From assembly GCA_945897515.1 (NCBI GenBank), contig CAMDFO010000011.1, positions 1-64,000 of the forward strand: a DNA stretch of 64,000 nucleotides, given 5' to 3'. The stretch is from Rhodoplanes serenus. GTDB lineage: Bacteria > Pseudomonadota > Alphaproteobacteria > Rhizobiales > Xanthobacteraceae. Below the pieces are notes generated by a model. That model was not told the origin of the DNA, made no database searches, and saw only the letters and a list, made by a program, of their open reading frames with translations. Of the stretch, positions 9,059-16,962 are shown piece after piece; position 1 is the first letter of the stretch, and every line of letters starts with the position of its first letter. The position numbers were made by a program, and so were the translations under genes.

Positions 9059-9399
9059 CGGATGGCATCATGAGCACGATCGAGAACTATCACGCCCACG
9101 TCTATTACGACCTCGCAGACCGTGAGCAGGCGCTCAAGCTCTGCACCGACGCCGGCCAAGCCTTCGGCGTTAAAATCGGGCGGATGCACGACAAGCCGGT
9201 CGGGCCGCACCCGCGCGGCAGTTGTCAGCTCACGATTGGCATCGAGCAATTTGCCACGGTCATCCCCTGGCTCATCGTAAACCGGCGCGGTCTTACGATT
9301 TTCACCCACGCCCAGACCGGCAACGCCCTGCGGGATCACACCGACCACGTGGTGTGGCTTGGGCCGTCCGAGACGCTGAAGCTATCGGCGCTAGGCTGA
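9055..9399 (+). CDS. DOPA 4,5-dioxygenase-family protein
   Basis: 114 residues, the usual size of this short ring-cleavage-like family. Conserved histidine stretches are YHAHVYYD, GPHPRGSCQLTI and THAQTGNALRDHTDHVVWLG, which include the putative metal ligands. The ATG overlaps the preceding stop; a second ATG five codons later (MSTIENYH) is nearer the family's usual start. Fungal and plant homologues cleave DOPA, but bacterial members are largely uncharacterised. Coupling to a flavin monooxygenase suggests that oxygenation is followed by ring cleavage or a cupin-like step on the product. Confidence 0.85.
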   Translation: MTDGIMSTIENYHAHVYYDLADREQALKLCTDAGQAFGVKIGRMHDKPVGPHPRGSCQLTIGIEQFATVIPWLIVNRRGLTIFTHAQTGNALRDHTDHVVWLGPSETLKLSALG

Positions 9400-9411
9400 A
9401 GCCAGCCGCGG

Positions 9412-9645
9412 TCAACCGGCGCGGCCCAGCACGTTGCCGAGATCGTTGTACACCGTATGCAGATGCTGGGCCTGCGGATCGACCGTGCCCATCTCGATCA
9501 CGAAGCCGTCGCCGATCACGCGATAGCCGAACGCCGTTTCAGGCGTATTCGGGGCCGTACCAGGCAAAGTGCACCGCATCGCGGTCGCCGGTCCGCACGC
9601 GCACGCGTTGCGCGGCGCTGAGCGCGGCAGGCAGATGAGGACGCG
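9412..9645 (-). pseudogene. C-terminal remnant of a DUF3500-like protein, frameshifted
   Basis: Read on the minus strand, one frame gives RPHLPAALSAAQRVRVRTGD then VHFAWYGPE and stops shortly after. The frame one base over continues TPETAFGYRVIGDGFVIEMG, then HLHTVYNDLGNVLG, to a TGA at 9414-9412. Removing a single T restores a continuous protein. The pattern FAW...GYRV-G-GF-IE...H-H-V-ND resembles the conserved C-terminus of DUF3500 proteins (FAWAG...YYRV.GP.FLIE...NH-H-VWRD), recalled from the family rather than searched. No upstream part is left; the neighbouring membrane-protein gene begins at once. Confidence 0.5.
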
Positions 9646-9648
9646 CGT

Positions 9649-10038
9649 CTACCGTTGCGCACGCGCCGAGACGAGATAGCAGGCGAACAGCGCCACCATC
9701 ACCACGTCCACCGCGATGGCGATGCCGGCCTGCTGTCCGAGGTAGCGCGAGCCGTGCGCCAGGATCAGCCCGATGAAGGCGAGCTTGCTCAGGCCGGCCA
9801 CCACAAGCACCAGCGGACGGACCGCCGCGTTGAACGCGCCGTAGATCAGCATCGCGCCGATGAGCGTGATCAGCACGCCCCAATTGCGCACTACGATGTC
9901 GGCGACCGGGCCTTCCAGCGTTTCGCCGAAGGTGGAGCGCAGCGCCTCCTGCGGAGCCAAAGCGGCATAGGCCATCGTGCAGGTCAGGGCGCCCGAAACC
10001 AGCATGATCCATTTGATGGACGAAGAGATCCAATTCAT
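9649..10038 (-). CDS. Small four-helix inner-membrane protein, unknown function
   Basis: 129 residues with four hydrophobic segments: SIKWIMLVSGALTCTMAYAA, GVLITLIGAMLIYGAFN, PLVLVVAGLSKLAFIGLILA and GIAIAVDVVMVALFACYLVS. Basic residues cap the first and last. The size and four-helix plan recall small DUF4345-type proteins, but I cannot confirm the family. The start is ATG 10038; a GTG at 10050 lies directly next to the stop of the amidohydrolase upstream, so the two are probably co-transcribed. No ribosome site is convincing for either. Confidence 0.65.
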   Translation of the reverse strand: MNWISSSIKWIMLVSGALTCTMAYAALAPQEALRSTFGETLEGPVADIVVRNWGVLITLIGAMLIYGAFNAAVRPLVLVVAGLSKLAFIGLILAHGSRYLGQQAGIAIAVDVVMVALFACYLVSARAQR

Positions 10039-10050
10039 GGCTGCACGCAC

Positions 10051-11469
10051 TCAACCGGCCCGGCCGCGCAACGCCGCAATTGTTTCCGCGGCCTCTTGCA
10101 GAACCTTGGCGTGATCGAGCGCCGTGAACTGGTTCTTGCGGCGCAGGATGCGCCCATCGACCACCACGGTGTCCACGTTGTTCGGCTGGGCCAGGAACAC
10201 GATCGCATCGTACGGGTCGCCGACCGGCGCTATGTTGATGTCGGTGGTGCGAACCAGGATCAGGTCGGCGCGCTTGCCCGGCGCGAGCGAGCCGACCTTG
10301 TCGGCGATGCCGAGATCGCGGGCACCGTCGATGGTCGAAAGCTCGACCAGGCGCTTGGTGGTCACCCTCACCTTGCCGCCGAGGCGATGCAGATTCTGCG
10401 AATAGAGCAACCGCATCCCGACGAACAGATCGCAGTTGTAGGTCGTGACGTGGTCGATCGACAGCGAAGCCCTGACACCGGCCTCAAGCAACTCGCCGAG
10501 CTGGATCACGCCGGCGCTCACCGGGCGGCGTGACTCGCCGATCGGCGAAATCGAATAGCTCACGCCCTTTGCGGCCATGATGGCGCGGTCTTCCGGCGTC
10601 GTATTCAACGGATGCACGAACTGCACATTGCGGCCCAGCAGGCCAGCATCGTCCAGGAGCTTGGTCACGCGCGGACCGGAAGTATGCAGCGTGATCGGCA
10701 AGCCGAGCTCGCGCGCCCCGCCCCACTCCCGCTTCGCCATTTCGATCGTGACGGTGCCGCGCGTCGGGTTCGGATCGTTGCCAACGTTGCGCGAGCAGAT
10801 GCCGAGCGTGATCATGCCGTCGCCGGGCAGGCCTTCGCGTTTGACCCTGGCGAGGTCAGCAAGGTCCATCGGCTGGTCGTTTCCAACACCGAGCGCCGTG
10901 CCATAGGCGAAGCGTCCGCGCATGCCGACGTCCTGCATCGCCTTGATCTCGGCGTCGGCATGAGCCGGGCTGCGGGTGTTGTGCGACCAGTTGTGCGTGG
11001 TGGTGATGCCGGCGCTGAGCGCTTCGGCAAGACCCAGCCGCACGCTGCGATAGCTGTCCACCGGCTGGTAGTGCGGTCCGAATTTCGCGGTGACCGGGAA
11101 ATAGCCGAGACTGCCGACGTCGTTTCGCACCAGCGGCCGGAAGATGTTGGTCCAGTGGTGCCAGTGGGTGTCGACAAGGCCGGGCATGCAGATCATGCCG
11201 CGGCCGTCGATCACCTCTGCGCCAGGCGCCGCGATGTTTTGCCCGACAGCAACAATCGCGCCATTGCGGACATGCACGTCGCCGCTGGCGAGATCGCCGA
11301 GCGTAGCGTCCATGGTCAGAACGTTTGCGCCACGGATCACGAACTCACCCCGCGCCGGGAGTGCACCTGCACTGGATTGTGCCTGCGCACCCCGCGGCAG
11401 AATCATCGCCGCTGCCACCGCCGTCGACGCCGCCAGAATGGTGCGCCGATTGATGCCGTCCCGATGCAT
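10051..11469 (-). CDS. Amidohydrolase, metal-dependent deaminase/chlorohydrolase type, Tat-exported
   Basis: 472 residues. RDGINRRTILAASTAVAAAM is a twin-arginine signal, so this enzyme should work in the periplasm, which is unusual because most relatives are cytoplasmic. After it come a small beta-domain (VIRGANVLTMDATLGD), then GLVDTHWHHWTN with the metal-binding HxH, ITLHTSGPRV, VQFVHPLN and SLSIDHVTTYNCD with the further His and Asp ligands. The C-terminal LGIADKVGSLAPGKRADLIL is the usual closing signature. ATG 11469 follows GGGGGAGGACC. It is divergent from the CMD-fold gene at 11589. The substrate is likely an amide, cyclic amide or aminated/halogenated ring. Confidence 0.92.
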   Translation of the reverse strand: MHRDGINRRTILAASTAVAAAMILPRGAQAQSSAGALPARGEFVIRGANVLTMDATLGDLASGDVHVRNGAIVAVGQNIAAPGAEVIDGRGMICMPGLVDTHWHHWTNIFRPLVRNDVGSLGYFPVTAKFGPHYQPVDSYRSVRLGLAEALSAGITTTHNWSHNTRSPAHADAEIKAMQDVGMRGRFAYGTALGVGNDQPMDLADLARVKREGLPGDGMITLGICSRNVGNDPNPTRGTVTIEMAKREWGGARELGLPITLHTSGPRVTKLLDDAGLLGRNVQFVHPLNTTPEDRAIMAAKGVSYSISPIGESRRPVSAGVIQLGELLEAGVRASLSIDHVTTYNCDLFVGMRLLYSQNLHRLGGKVRVTTKRLVELSTIDGARDLGIADKVGSLAPGKRADLILVRTTDINIAPVGDPYDAIVFLAQPNNVDTVVVDGRILRRKNQFTALDHAKVLQEAAETIAALRGRAG

Positions 11470-11588
11470 GATGGTCCTCCCCCGAGTTGAAACCAGCGTA
11501 ACTGCGATTTCTTTTCGGCTCCATCCCCGATACGCTCTGCCCACTCTTGCCCCAAAGTCTTGCCCAAGTCTCAAGGACAGCAACCCGC

Positions 11589-12119
11589 ATGAACCGCCTG
11601 CTCGAACTTCCAGCCGACAAGCTCACGCCCGAACAGACCACCGTATTCAACCAGCTCGTCGCCGGCCGCGGCCGCATACTCGGCCCGTACAAAATCTGGA
11701 TTCACAGTCCGACCGTCGCGAGCGGCATGGAGCACATCGGCACCTTCCTCAACAACAACGGCTCGCTGTCCAAGCGCGAGGTCGAGATCGGCATCCTGGT
11801 GATCGCCCGGCATTGGAATGCCGACTACGTCCAGACCGCGCACATCCGCGAAGGCAAGCGCGTCGGCTTGTCGAACGAGATCGTCGATGCGCTGGTTGCG
11901 GGCAACAAGCCGCCGCTCACCGATCCGCACGAGCAAGGCGTGTACCGCTTCGCATCGGCGCTGGTCAGCGGAACCAAGTTATCAGACACCGATTTCGCCG
12001 AGATCGAAAAGGCGATCGGCCGCCCCGGCATCGCCGAGGTGCTGGTGCTGCTCGGCTACTACACCTCGGTGGCGCTCGGAATGAAGGTCCACGAGGTTCC
12101 GATTCCGCCGCAGGCTTGA
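11589..12119 (+). CDS. Carboxymuconolactone decarboxylase-fold protein without the CxxC pair
   Basis: 176 residues of the AhpD/CMD helical fold. The core is KREVEIGILVIARHWNADYV then QTAHIREGKRVGLSNEIVDA, where peroxidase members carry ExxCxxC; this protein has no cysteine there. It therefore cannot use the AhpD thiol mechanism and is closer to lactone-decarboxylase-like members. ATG 11589 is preceded by AAGGAC. It is the first gene of a run with the propeller protein at 12215 and a second CMD-fold protein at 13352. Confidence 0.88.
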   Translation: MNRLLELPADKLTPEQTTVFNQLVAGRGRILGPYKIWIHSPTVASGMEHIGTFLNNNGSLSKREVEIGILVIARHWNADYVQTAHIREGKRVGLSNEIVDALVAGNKPPLTDPHEQGVYRFASALVSGTKLSDTDFAEIEKAIGRPGIAEVLVLLGYYTSVALGMKVHEVPIPPQA

Positions 12120-12214
12120 ACGAGGCTTCGACCCGATAGAGCTCAAGTCCATTCCGCGCTAGGCTGACATACGAGCCGGAAGGGGCAAAATGTCCGGCCG
12201 CCGGGGAGGACGCC

Positions 12215-13327
12215 ATGAAATCCATGTGTCTGCGCCATGCTTTGCCGCTTGCCGCATTGCTTGTGGCCAGCGGGCTTCTGAGCACCGACGCCGCCGCACA
12301 GTCGCAGCCGCGCGCAATCCCAACCTTCGAGGTCGACCCCTCCTGGCCCAAGGTGCCGCCGCAGTCGAAGCTCGGCGATGCGTCGAGCTTCGCGATCGAC
12401 GCGCAGGATAATGTTTGGCTGCTGCACCGCCCTTCGACGCTAAAACCCGATCAGGCCGCGATGGCTGCCAAGCCGGTCGTGGTGTTCGATGCAGCGGGCA
12501 ATTTCGTCAAGGCTTGGGGCGGTCCCGGTACGGGCTACGACTGGCCGGAGCGCGAGCACGGCATCCACATCGACCAGAAGGGCAACGTCTGGATCGGCGG
12601 CAACAACTGCGCCGCGCTGGCGATATTCGGATTGAAGCCGGTCGCGGACGACGCGCTGCTGAAGTTCGCGCCGGACGGAAAATTCACGATGCAGATCGGC
12701 AAGAGCGACGGCAGCAAAGGCAACACCGACACCGGCAACGTGCATCGCGCCGCCGACGCCTGGGTCCACGCGCCGACCAACGAGGTGTTCGTGGCCGATG
12801 GCTACGGCAACACCCGCGTCGTCGTGTTCGACGCGGACACCGGCGCTTTCAAGCGCATGTGGGGCGCCTTCGGCAACAAGCCGGCGGGAGACGACAACTG
12901 CAAGGTCACGTCGCCGAAAACCTTTCCGGACGCAGGCGGCCCCGCGCATTTCAACATCGTCCATGCCATCCGCGTGGCGAAGGACGGCACGGTTTATGTG
13001 GCCGACCGCGAGAACCGTCGCGTGCAGACGTTCTCCAGCGACGGCAAATACCAGAAACAGTTGATCCGGACCGAGGCACCATTCGCCCGCAATCTCGCAT
13101 TCTCCGCCGATCCCGAGCAGCAGTTCCTCTATGTCGGCGCCGGCAAGGGCATCGCAATCGTCGATCGCAAGACGCTTGAAGTGATCGGAGAAATCCAACC
13201 GCCCGGTATCATCGGAGCAGGCCACCAGATCGCGACCGACTCCAAGGGCAATCTCTACATCGCGCAGACCGCTCGAGGGATGCAGAAGCTGGTGTTCAAA
13301 GGACTGTCGCCGGCCACCGGCCGCTGA
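12215..13327 (+). CDS. Secreted NHL-type beta-propeller protein
   Basis: 370 residues with a Sec signal (LPLAALLVASGLLSTDAAAQ). Repeated blade motifs appear as DAQDNVWLLHRP, DQKGNVWIGGNN, APTNEVFVADGYGNTRVVVF, AKDGTVYVADRENRRVQTF and DSKGNLYIAQTARG, so about six blades are likely. It carries no obvious catalytic signature; relatives include peptidyl-alpha-hydroxyglycine lyase and strictosidine-synthase-like propellers, but binding is as likely as catalysis. GGGGAGGACGCC before ATG 12215 fixes the start. It sits 95 bases after one CMD-fold gene and 24 bases before another, implying one transcript. Confidence 0.88.
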   Translation: MKSMCLRHALPLAALLVASGLLSTDAAAQSQPRAIPTFEVDPSWPKVPPQSKLGDASSFAIDAQDNVWLLHRPSTLKPDQAAMAAKPVVVFDAAGNFVKAWGGPGTGYDWPEREHGIHIDQKGNVWIGGNNCAALAIFGLKPVADDALLKFAPDGKFTMQIGKSDGSKGNTDTGNVHRAADAWVHAPTNEVFVADGYGNTRVVVFDADTGAFKRMWGAFGNKPAGDDNCKVTSPKTFPDAGGPAHFNIVHAIRVAKDGTVYVADRENRRVQTFSSDGKYQKQLIRTEAPFARNLAFSADPEQQFLYVGAGKGIAIVDRKTLEVIGEIQPPGIIGAGHQIATDSKGNLYIAQTARGMQKLVFKGLSPATGR

Positions 13328-13351
13328 CGAATCTCAAACTGGGAAGCAAAC

Positions 13352-13936
13352 ATGCCATCGGATATCGACCCGCAATCGGGAATGCGCCTGCCTTTGCCCA
13401 GGCGCGAGGATTTGGACGAATACGGAAAGAAGAATTACGACCGCGGCACGACGCCGGGCGCAACCATCATGGGTCTTCAGGGCCCGGCCGGCATCTCGCT
13501 CTACGCCAAGGGTGCGCCGCACCTGCAGGCGCTCAATCGCTACCTGCGGTTCGAGGCGGGGCTTGCTCCGCGCATCCGCGAGATCACCATTCTCACGACG
13601 GCGCGCGAGATGGACAGCCAGTTCGAATGGGCGGCTCACGAACCGGAAGCACTAAAGGAAGGTGTGCCGCAGAACGTCATCGAGGTCATCAAGCATCGCA
13701 GGAGCACCGAGGGACTCGATCAAGCCGACGCAGTCGTCATCGAGCTTGGCCGGCAGATCTGGCGCGATCACAAGGTCACGTCGCAGACCTTCGCCACCGC
13801 GAAGGGCATTTTCGGACCGAACATGCTGATCGATATCGTGATGTTGATGGGTAACTACGCCGGCACGGCAGCGCTGCTCGCCACCGTCGACATGCAACTG
13901 CACCCCCATCACAAGCCGCTGCTGCCGATGTCGTGA
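13352..13936 (+). CDS. Carboxymuconolactone decarboxylase-fold protein without the CxxC pair
   Basis: 194 residues. The N-terminal half carries RLPLPRREDLDEYGKKNYDR, common in a CMD subfamily found with aromatic degradation, then REITILTTAREMDSQFEWAA followed by HEPEALKEGVPQNVIEVI. As in the gene at 11589, the reactive cysteines of AhpD are absent (SQFEW takes that place). The two are paralogous in fold but share little sequence. It lies 24 bases after the propeller gene. Function is probably a lactone, dienolactone or related step; substrate unknown. Confidence 0.88.
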   Translation: MPSDIDPQSGMRLPLPRREDLDEYGKKNYDRGTTPGATIMGLQGPAGISLYAKGAPHLQALNRYLRFEAGLAPRIREITILTTAREMDSQFEWAAHEPEALKEGVPQNVIEVIKHRRSTEGLDQADAVVIELGRQIWRDHKVTSQTFATAKGIFGPNMLIDIVMLMGNYAGTAALLATVDMQLHPHHKPLLPMS

Positions 13937-14120
13937 TCGGCGGCCGGCCCTAGACGAGAGGGACGAACGGCGACGCGTGCGACCGAGCCGAGCCGCACGA
14001 TCTCAATAATGGCGACAATCGGGCGTCATCGTTCAGGGTGCATTCAGCATAAATGGGGGAACCTGGGTCGAACAAAAACCGTTGGTTTGTCGAGCCAACA
14101 TCTGCGTAGAGGTTGATGTC

Positions 14121-14408
14121 ATGAGAAAAGCCCTGACTGTTGCCATCGCGGTCGCCAGCGTCGCCGCTGCCGCGGTTGCCAACCCGGCACCGGCGGACGC
14201 GCGAGGGCGGGGCGGCGCGATCGCTGCCGGCGTCATCGGCGGTCTTGCGCTTGGCGCGATCGCCGGCAGCGCGCTGGCCGGTCCGCGCTACTACGGTCCC
14301 GGTCCCTATTACGCCGCGGAGCCGTACGGCCCGCCGTGCCATTGGCGGCGCGAACGATTCTGGGACGGCTGGGGCTGGGTGTCTCGCCGGGTCCGCGTCT
14401 GCTACTGA
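14121..14408 (+). CDS. Small exported Gly-zipper protein
   Basis: 95 residues: a signal peptide (MRKALTVAIAVASVAAAAVA, cleavage near ADA), a glycine/alanine segment GGAIAAGVIGGLALGAIAGS able to cross or pack in a membrane, a Tyr/Pro/Gly linker, and a C-terminus PPCHWRRERFWDGWGWVSRR that ends in VRVCY, with two cysteines that could form a disulfide. AGAGGTTGATGTC precedes ATG 14121. It is similar in plan to the gene at 14609. Such proteins are common in Hyphomicrobiales and have no assigned role. Confidence 0.7.
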   Translation: MRKALTVAIAVASVAAAAVANPAPADARGRGGAIAAGVIGGLALGAIAGSALAGPRYYGPGPYYAAEPYGPPCHWRRERFWDGWGWVSRRVRVCY

Positions 14409-14442
14409 CGACCGGCGCAGGTCGCGAACCAGCTAGAAATGC

Positions 14443-14474
14443 AACCCGGCGTTATGCTCTGCGGACGCCGGGTT
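14443..14474 (+). terminator. Hairpin after the 14121 gene
   Basis: AACCCGGCGT (14443-14452) pairs perfectly with ACGCCGGGTT (14465-14474), with a 12-base loop. It starts 35 bases after the stop codon at 14408. There is no T-run, so termination strength is uncertain. Confidence 0.45.
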
Positions 14475-14608
14475 CGTATTGGGGGCGGTAGGAATTTCAC
14501 CAAATTTCCGACAAATTGCGCAGCCTTAAATGTGGCGCCCGCAGGGGCGTCATTGATTTGAGATTTCCCGCGACCGGCGTCGGGCTGGCCGCATCGAGGA
14601 GCATCGAG

Positions 14609-14968
14609 ATGAAAAAAGCCATCTTTGCCATCGTCGCGGCCGCGGCCATGGTGTTTGTATCGATTGCCTCGTCCAGCGATGCTGAAGCTCAGCGCCGCCG
14701 CGGCGGTCGCGGTGGGGCGGTCGCCGTCGGCATCATCGGCGGCATTGCCGCTGGCGCCATCATCGGCGGAGCGATTGCCAACTCGCGGCCGGCTTACGGC
14801 TATCCGCGCACGTACTACCCGGTTGCCGGCTACGAGCCCTATCCGGTCTACCGCGCGGCTCCGGCCTACGGCTGCCCCGGCGGTTACTGGGCGCGCCGCC
14901 CGGTTCGCGACCAGTGGGGTCAAGTGGTGGCCTACGGCCGGCCGCGCTTCTTCTGCCCGGCCTATTGA
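14609..14968 (+). CDS. Small exported Gly-zipper protein, paralogue of 14121
   Basis: 119 residues: signal peptide (MKKAIFAIVAAAAMVFVSIA), a short basic RRRGGRGG stretch, the glycine-zipper GGAVAVGIIGGIAAGAIIGG, then a tyrosine/proline-rich segment and a C-terminal domain with two cysteines (YGCPGGYW and RFFCPAY). ATG 14609 follows GAGGAGC at good spacing. A strong hairpin terminator follows at 15003-15036, so it ends its transcript. Role unknown; likely envelope-associated. Confidence 0.75.
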   Translation: MKKAIFAIVAAAAMVFVSIASSSDAEAQRRRGGRGGAVAVGIIGGIAAGAIIGGAIANSRPAYGYPRTYYPVAGYEPYPVYRAAPAYGCPGGYWARRPVRDQWGQVVAYGRPRFFCPAY

Positions 14969-15002
14969 TCACTCGACGCCGGCGAAGCTGGCTAATCCCG
15001 TT

Positions 15003-15036
15003 AAAGCCCGGCGGCACTTGGTGTCGCCGGGCTTTT
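15003..15036 (+). terminator. Rho-independent-type terminator
   Basis: AAAGCCCGGCG (15003-15013) pairs with CGCCGGGCTTT (15025-15035). The stem extends inward by four more pairs (one G-T) to a TTG loop. The plus strand ends in TTTT. It can serve the gene ending at 14968 and possibly the convergent gene ending at 15056. Confidence 0.85.
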
Positions 15037-15055
15037 CATTGATCGGTTGCCCGGA

Positions 15056-16291
15056 TCAATTGCCCGACCTGCCTTGGATGTGATTGAGCACGGCTGCCGT
15101 CGGCCAGCAGTCCAGCTTCAGTCCGTTCGCTTTCTGGTAGGCGCCCAGCGCCGCGCGGGTCAGCATCCCGGCCTTGCCGTCGACCTTGTCCTTGTAGAGC
15201 CCGCGCTCGGTCAGCGTGCGCTGCATCGCCTCGACCTGTTCGGTCCGGAGCTGATTGTTCTTGCTCCAGCGCGTCTCGAACGGCCGCCCGTCCATGATGC
15301 GGTCGCTCAGGTGACCGACGAACAGAACGTAGAGGTCGGAGAAATTGTAGTCCTTGATGACGTAATAGTTCTTCGGCGTCAGGAAGGCCGGGCCGTAGGT
15401 GCCCTCAGGCAGCAGCAAGGAGGCTTCTTCCGTCAGTTCGTCGGCGGAGAGCTTGCGCCCGAACGCCGGCGCATATCCGCGCTTGAGCCATTCGCCGATC
15501 GGCGCCGTGTGTGCGGGCTGCCCGATCGTGCAATCCACATTCGCCGGAAGCCGCACCTCGTAGGCCCAGCGCTTGCCACGCTGCCAGCCTTTGGCGACGA
15601 GCTGGCCTGCCGCAGCGGCAAGTGAATCCGGGATCGAGCGCCAGATGTCGCGGCGGCCGTCGCCGTCGAAATCGACCGCGTGCTTGTAGAACTCCGACGG
15701 CAGGAATTGGGTGTGGCCCATCGCGCCCGCCCAGGAGCTGCGCATGTCCGCAAGCTTGACGTGGCCTTCCTGCAATATCTTCAACGCCAGCAGGAATTCC
15801 TGGCGGAACAACTCCTTGCGGCGGCCGGCGTAGGCCTGTGTCGCGAGCACGCGGACGGCGTTGTGCGGCAGCTTATGGCCGCCGTAAGCGGTCTCGCGGC
15901 CCCAGATCGCCAGGATGACAGAGGGCGGAACGCCGAAGCGCTGTTCGATGGCGGCAAGCGTCGCGCGGTGCTCGTCGAACAGCTTCTTGCCCTGCGCCGC
16001 GAGCCGCGCGATCGAGGTTTCGCGCACGTAGTCCGCCGGCGTCTGCACGAACTCGGCCTGCGCCGGCGGCGGCCGATCGGGCTTGCCGGGCAGCACGAGA
16101 TCGGGAAGCGAGAGGTCGGGCGTAAGACCGCGAGTCGCGGCATCGAAGGTCTGGCGCGAGACGCCGAGCTTCTGCGCATCCGGCCACAGCGACTGCACGA
16201 AGCCCTGGAACGCCGCGTCGGTCTGCGCACGTGCAGGCTGCGGCGACAGAGCAGCCAGGACCACGAGCACCAGGGCCAACGGCTTGATCAT
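15056..16291 (-). CDS. Lytic murein transglycosylase, MltB-type, with peptidoglycan-binding domain
   Basis: 411 residues. A Sec signal ends QPARAQ. The catalytic domain (about residues 25-330) contains VILAIWGRETAYGG, where the glutamate is the expected acid, and SSWAGAMGHTQFLPSEFYKH, a hallmark of the SLT_2/GH103 family. A C-terminal PG_binding_1 domain (about 345-405) reads VEAMQRTLTERGLYKDKVDG and then the AALGAYQKANGL helix. It would cleave peptidoglycan glycan strands with formation of 1,6-anhydro-muramic ends in the periplasm. GGGG precedes ATG 16291, seven bases after the stop of the YqhA-like gene, so the two form an operon. Confidence 0.95.
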   Translation of the reverse strand: MIKPLALVLVVLAALSPQPARAQTDAAFQGFVQSLWPDAQKLGVSRQTFDAATRGLTPDLSLPDLVLPGKPDRPPPAQAEFVQTPADYVRETSIARLAAQGKKLFDEHRATLAAIEQRFGVPPSVILAIWGRETAYGGHKLPHNAVRVLATQAYAGRRKELFRQEFLLALKILQEGHVKLADMRSSWAGAMGHTQFLPSEFYKHAVDFDGDGRRDIWRSIPDSLAAAAGQLVAKGWQRGKRWAYEVRLPANVDCTIGQPAHTAPIGEWLKRGYAPAFGRKLSADELTEEASLLLPEGTYGPAFLTPKNYYVIKDYNFSDLYVLFVGHLSDRIMDGRPFETRWSKNNQLRTEQVEAMQRTLTERGLYKDKVDGKAGMLTRAALGAYQKANGLKLDCWPTAAVLNHIQGRSGN

Positions 16292-16298
16292 CGCCCCA

Positions 16299-16880
16299 TC
16301 AATGATGGCTTTTGGTGTAGGCCGATGCGCCGATGCGCTCGACGGCCGCGATGCCCAGCGCCGAGAGGATGAATAGCCCGTGGATGATGGTCTGCCACAT
16401 CACGCCGGTCTCGGTGTAGGGCGAAGGGCTGGTCGGGCTGCCCAGCGTGCCGGCGTAGATGAACGTGCGCAGCAGATGGATCGACGATATGCCGATGATC
16501 GCCATCGCCAGCTTGATCTTGAGCACGCTCGCGTTGACGTGACTCAGCCATTCCGGCTGGTCGGGATGCTTCTCCAGCTCAAGCCGCGACACGAACGTCT
16601 CGTAGCCGCCGACGATCACCATGATCAGCAGGTTCGAGATCATCACCACGTCGATCAGGCCGAGCACCACCAGCATGATTTCCTGCTCGGTGAACTTCAT
16701 GGCGCCGCCGACGAGGTGCCAGAGCTCCTTCAGGAACAGGATCACATAGACGCACTGGGCGACGATCAGACCGAGATAGAGCGGAAGCTGCAGCCAGCGC
16801 GAGCCGAAGATGATCTGCGGCAGGGGGCGCAGGCCCTTGAAGTCCTTGGGAGGAACCGGCGTATCGGCGGACATCGACAT
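16299..16880 (-). CDS. UPF0114/YqhA-type integral membrane protein
   Basis: 193 residues with about four transmembrane segments: LQLPLYLGLIVAQCVYVILF, IMLVVLGLIDVVMISNLLIM, KLAMAIIGISSIHLLRTFIY and TIIHGLFILSALGIAAVERI. The acidic/basic loop VGGYETFVSRLELEKHPDQP is typical of the YqhA family. ATG 16880 is chosen because AGAGGA lies seven bases upstream; the frame is open for 60 more codons but without family similarity. Function is unknown in the family. It is transcribed into the lytic transglycosylase gene. Confidence 0.88.
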   Translation of the reverse strand: MSMSADTPVPPKDFKGLRPLPQIIFGSRWLQLPLYLGLIVAQCVYVILFLKELWHLVGGAMKFTEQEIMLVVLGLIDVVMISNLLIMVIVGGYETFVSRLELEKHPDQPEWLSHVNASVLKIKLAMAIIGISSIHLLRTFIYAGTLGSPTSPSPYTETGVMWQTIIHGLFILSALGIAAVERIGASAYTKSHH

Positions 16881-16962
16881 GGCGTTGATCCTCTGCGATG
16901 CGAACGTCCGCCGTTCGGCGGCATCGCTTTCATATAGATGATTCGTAGCGGCCGAACGACGC

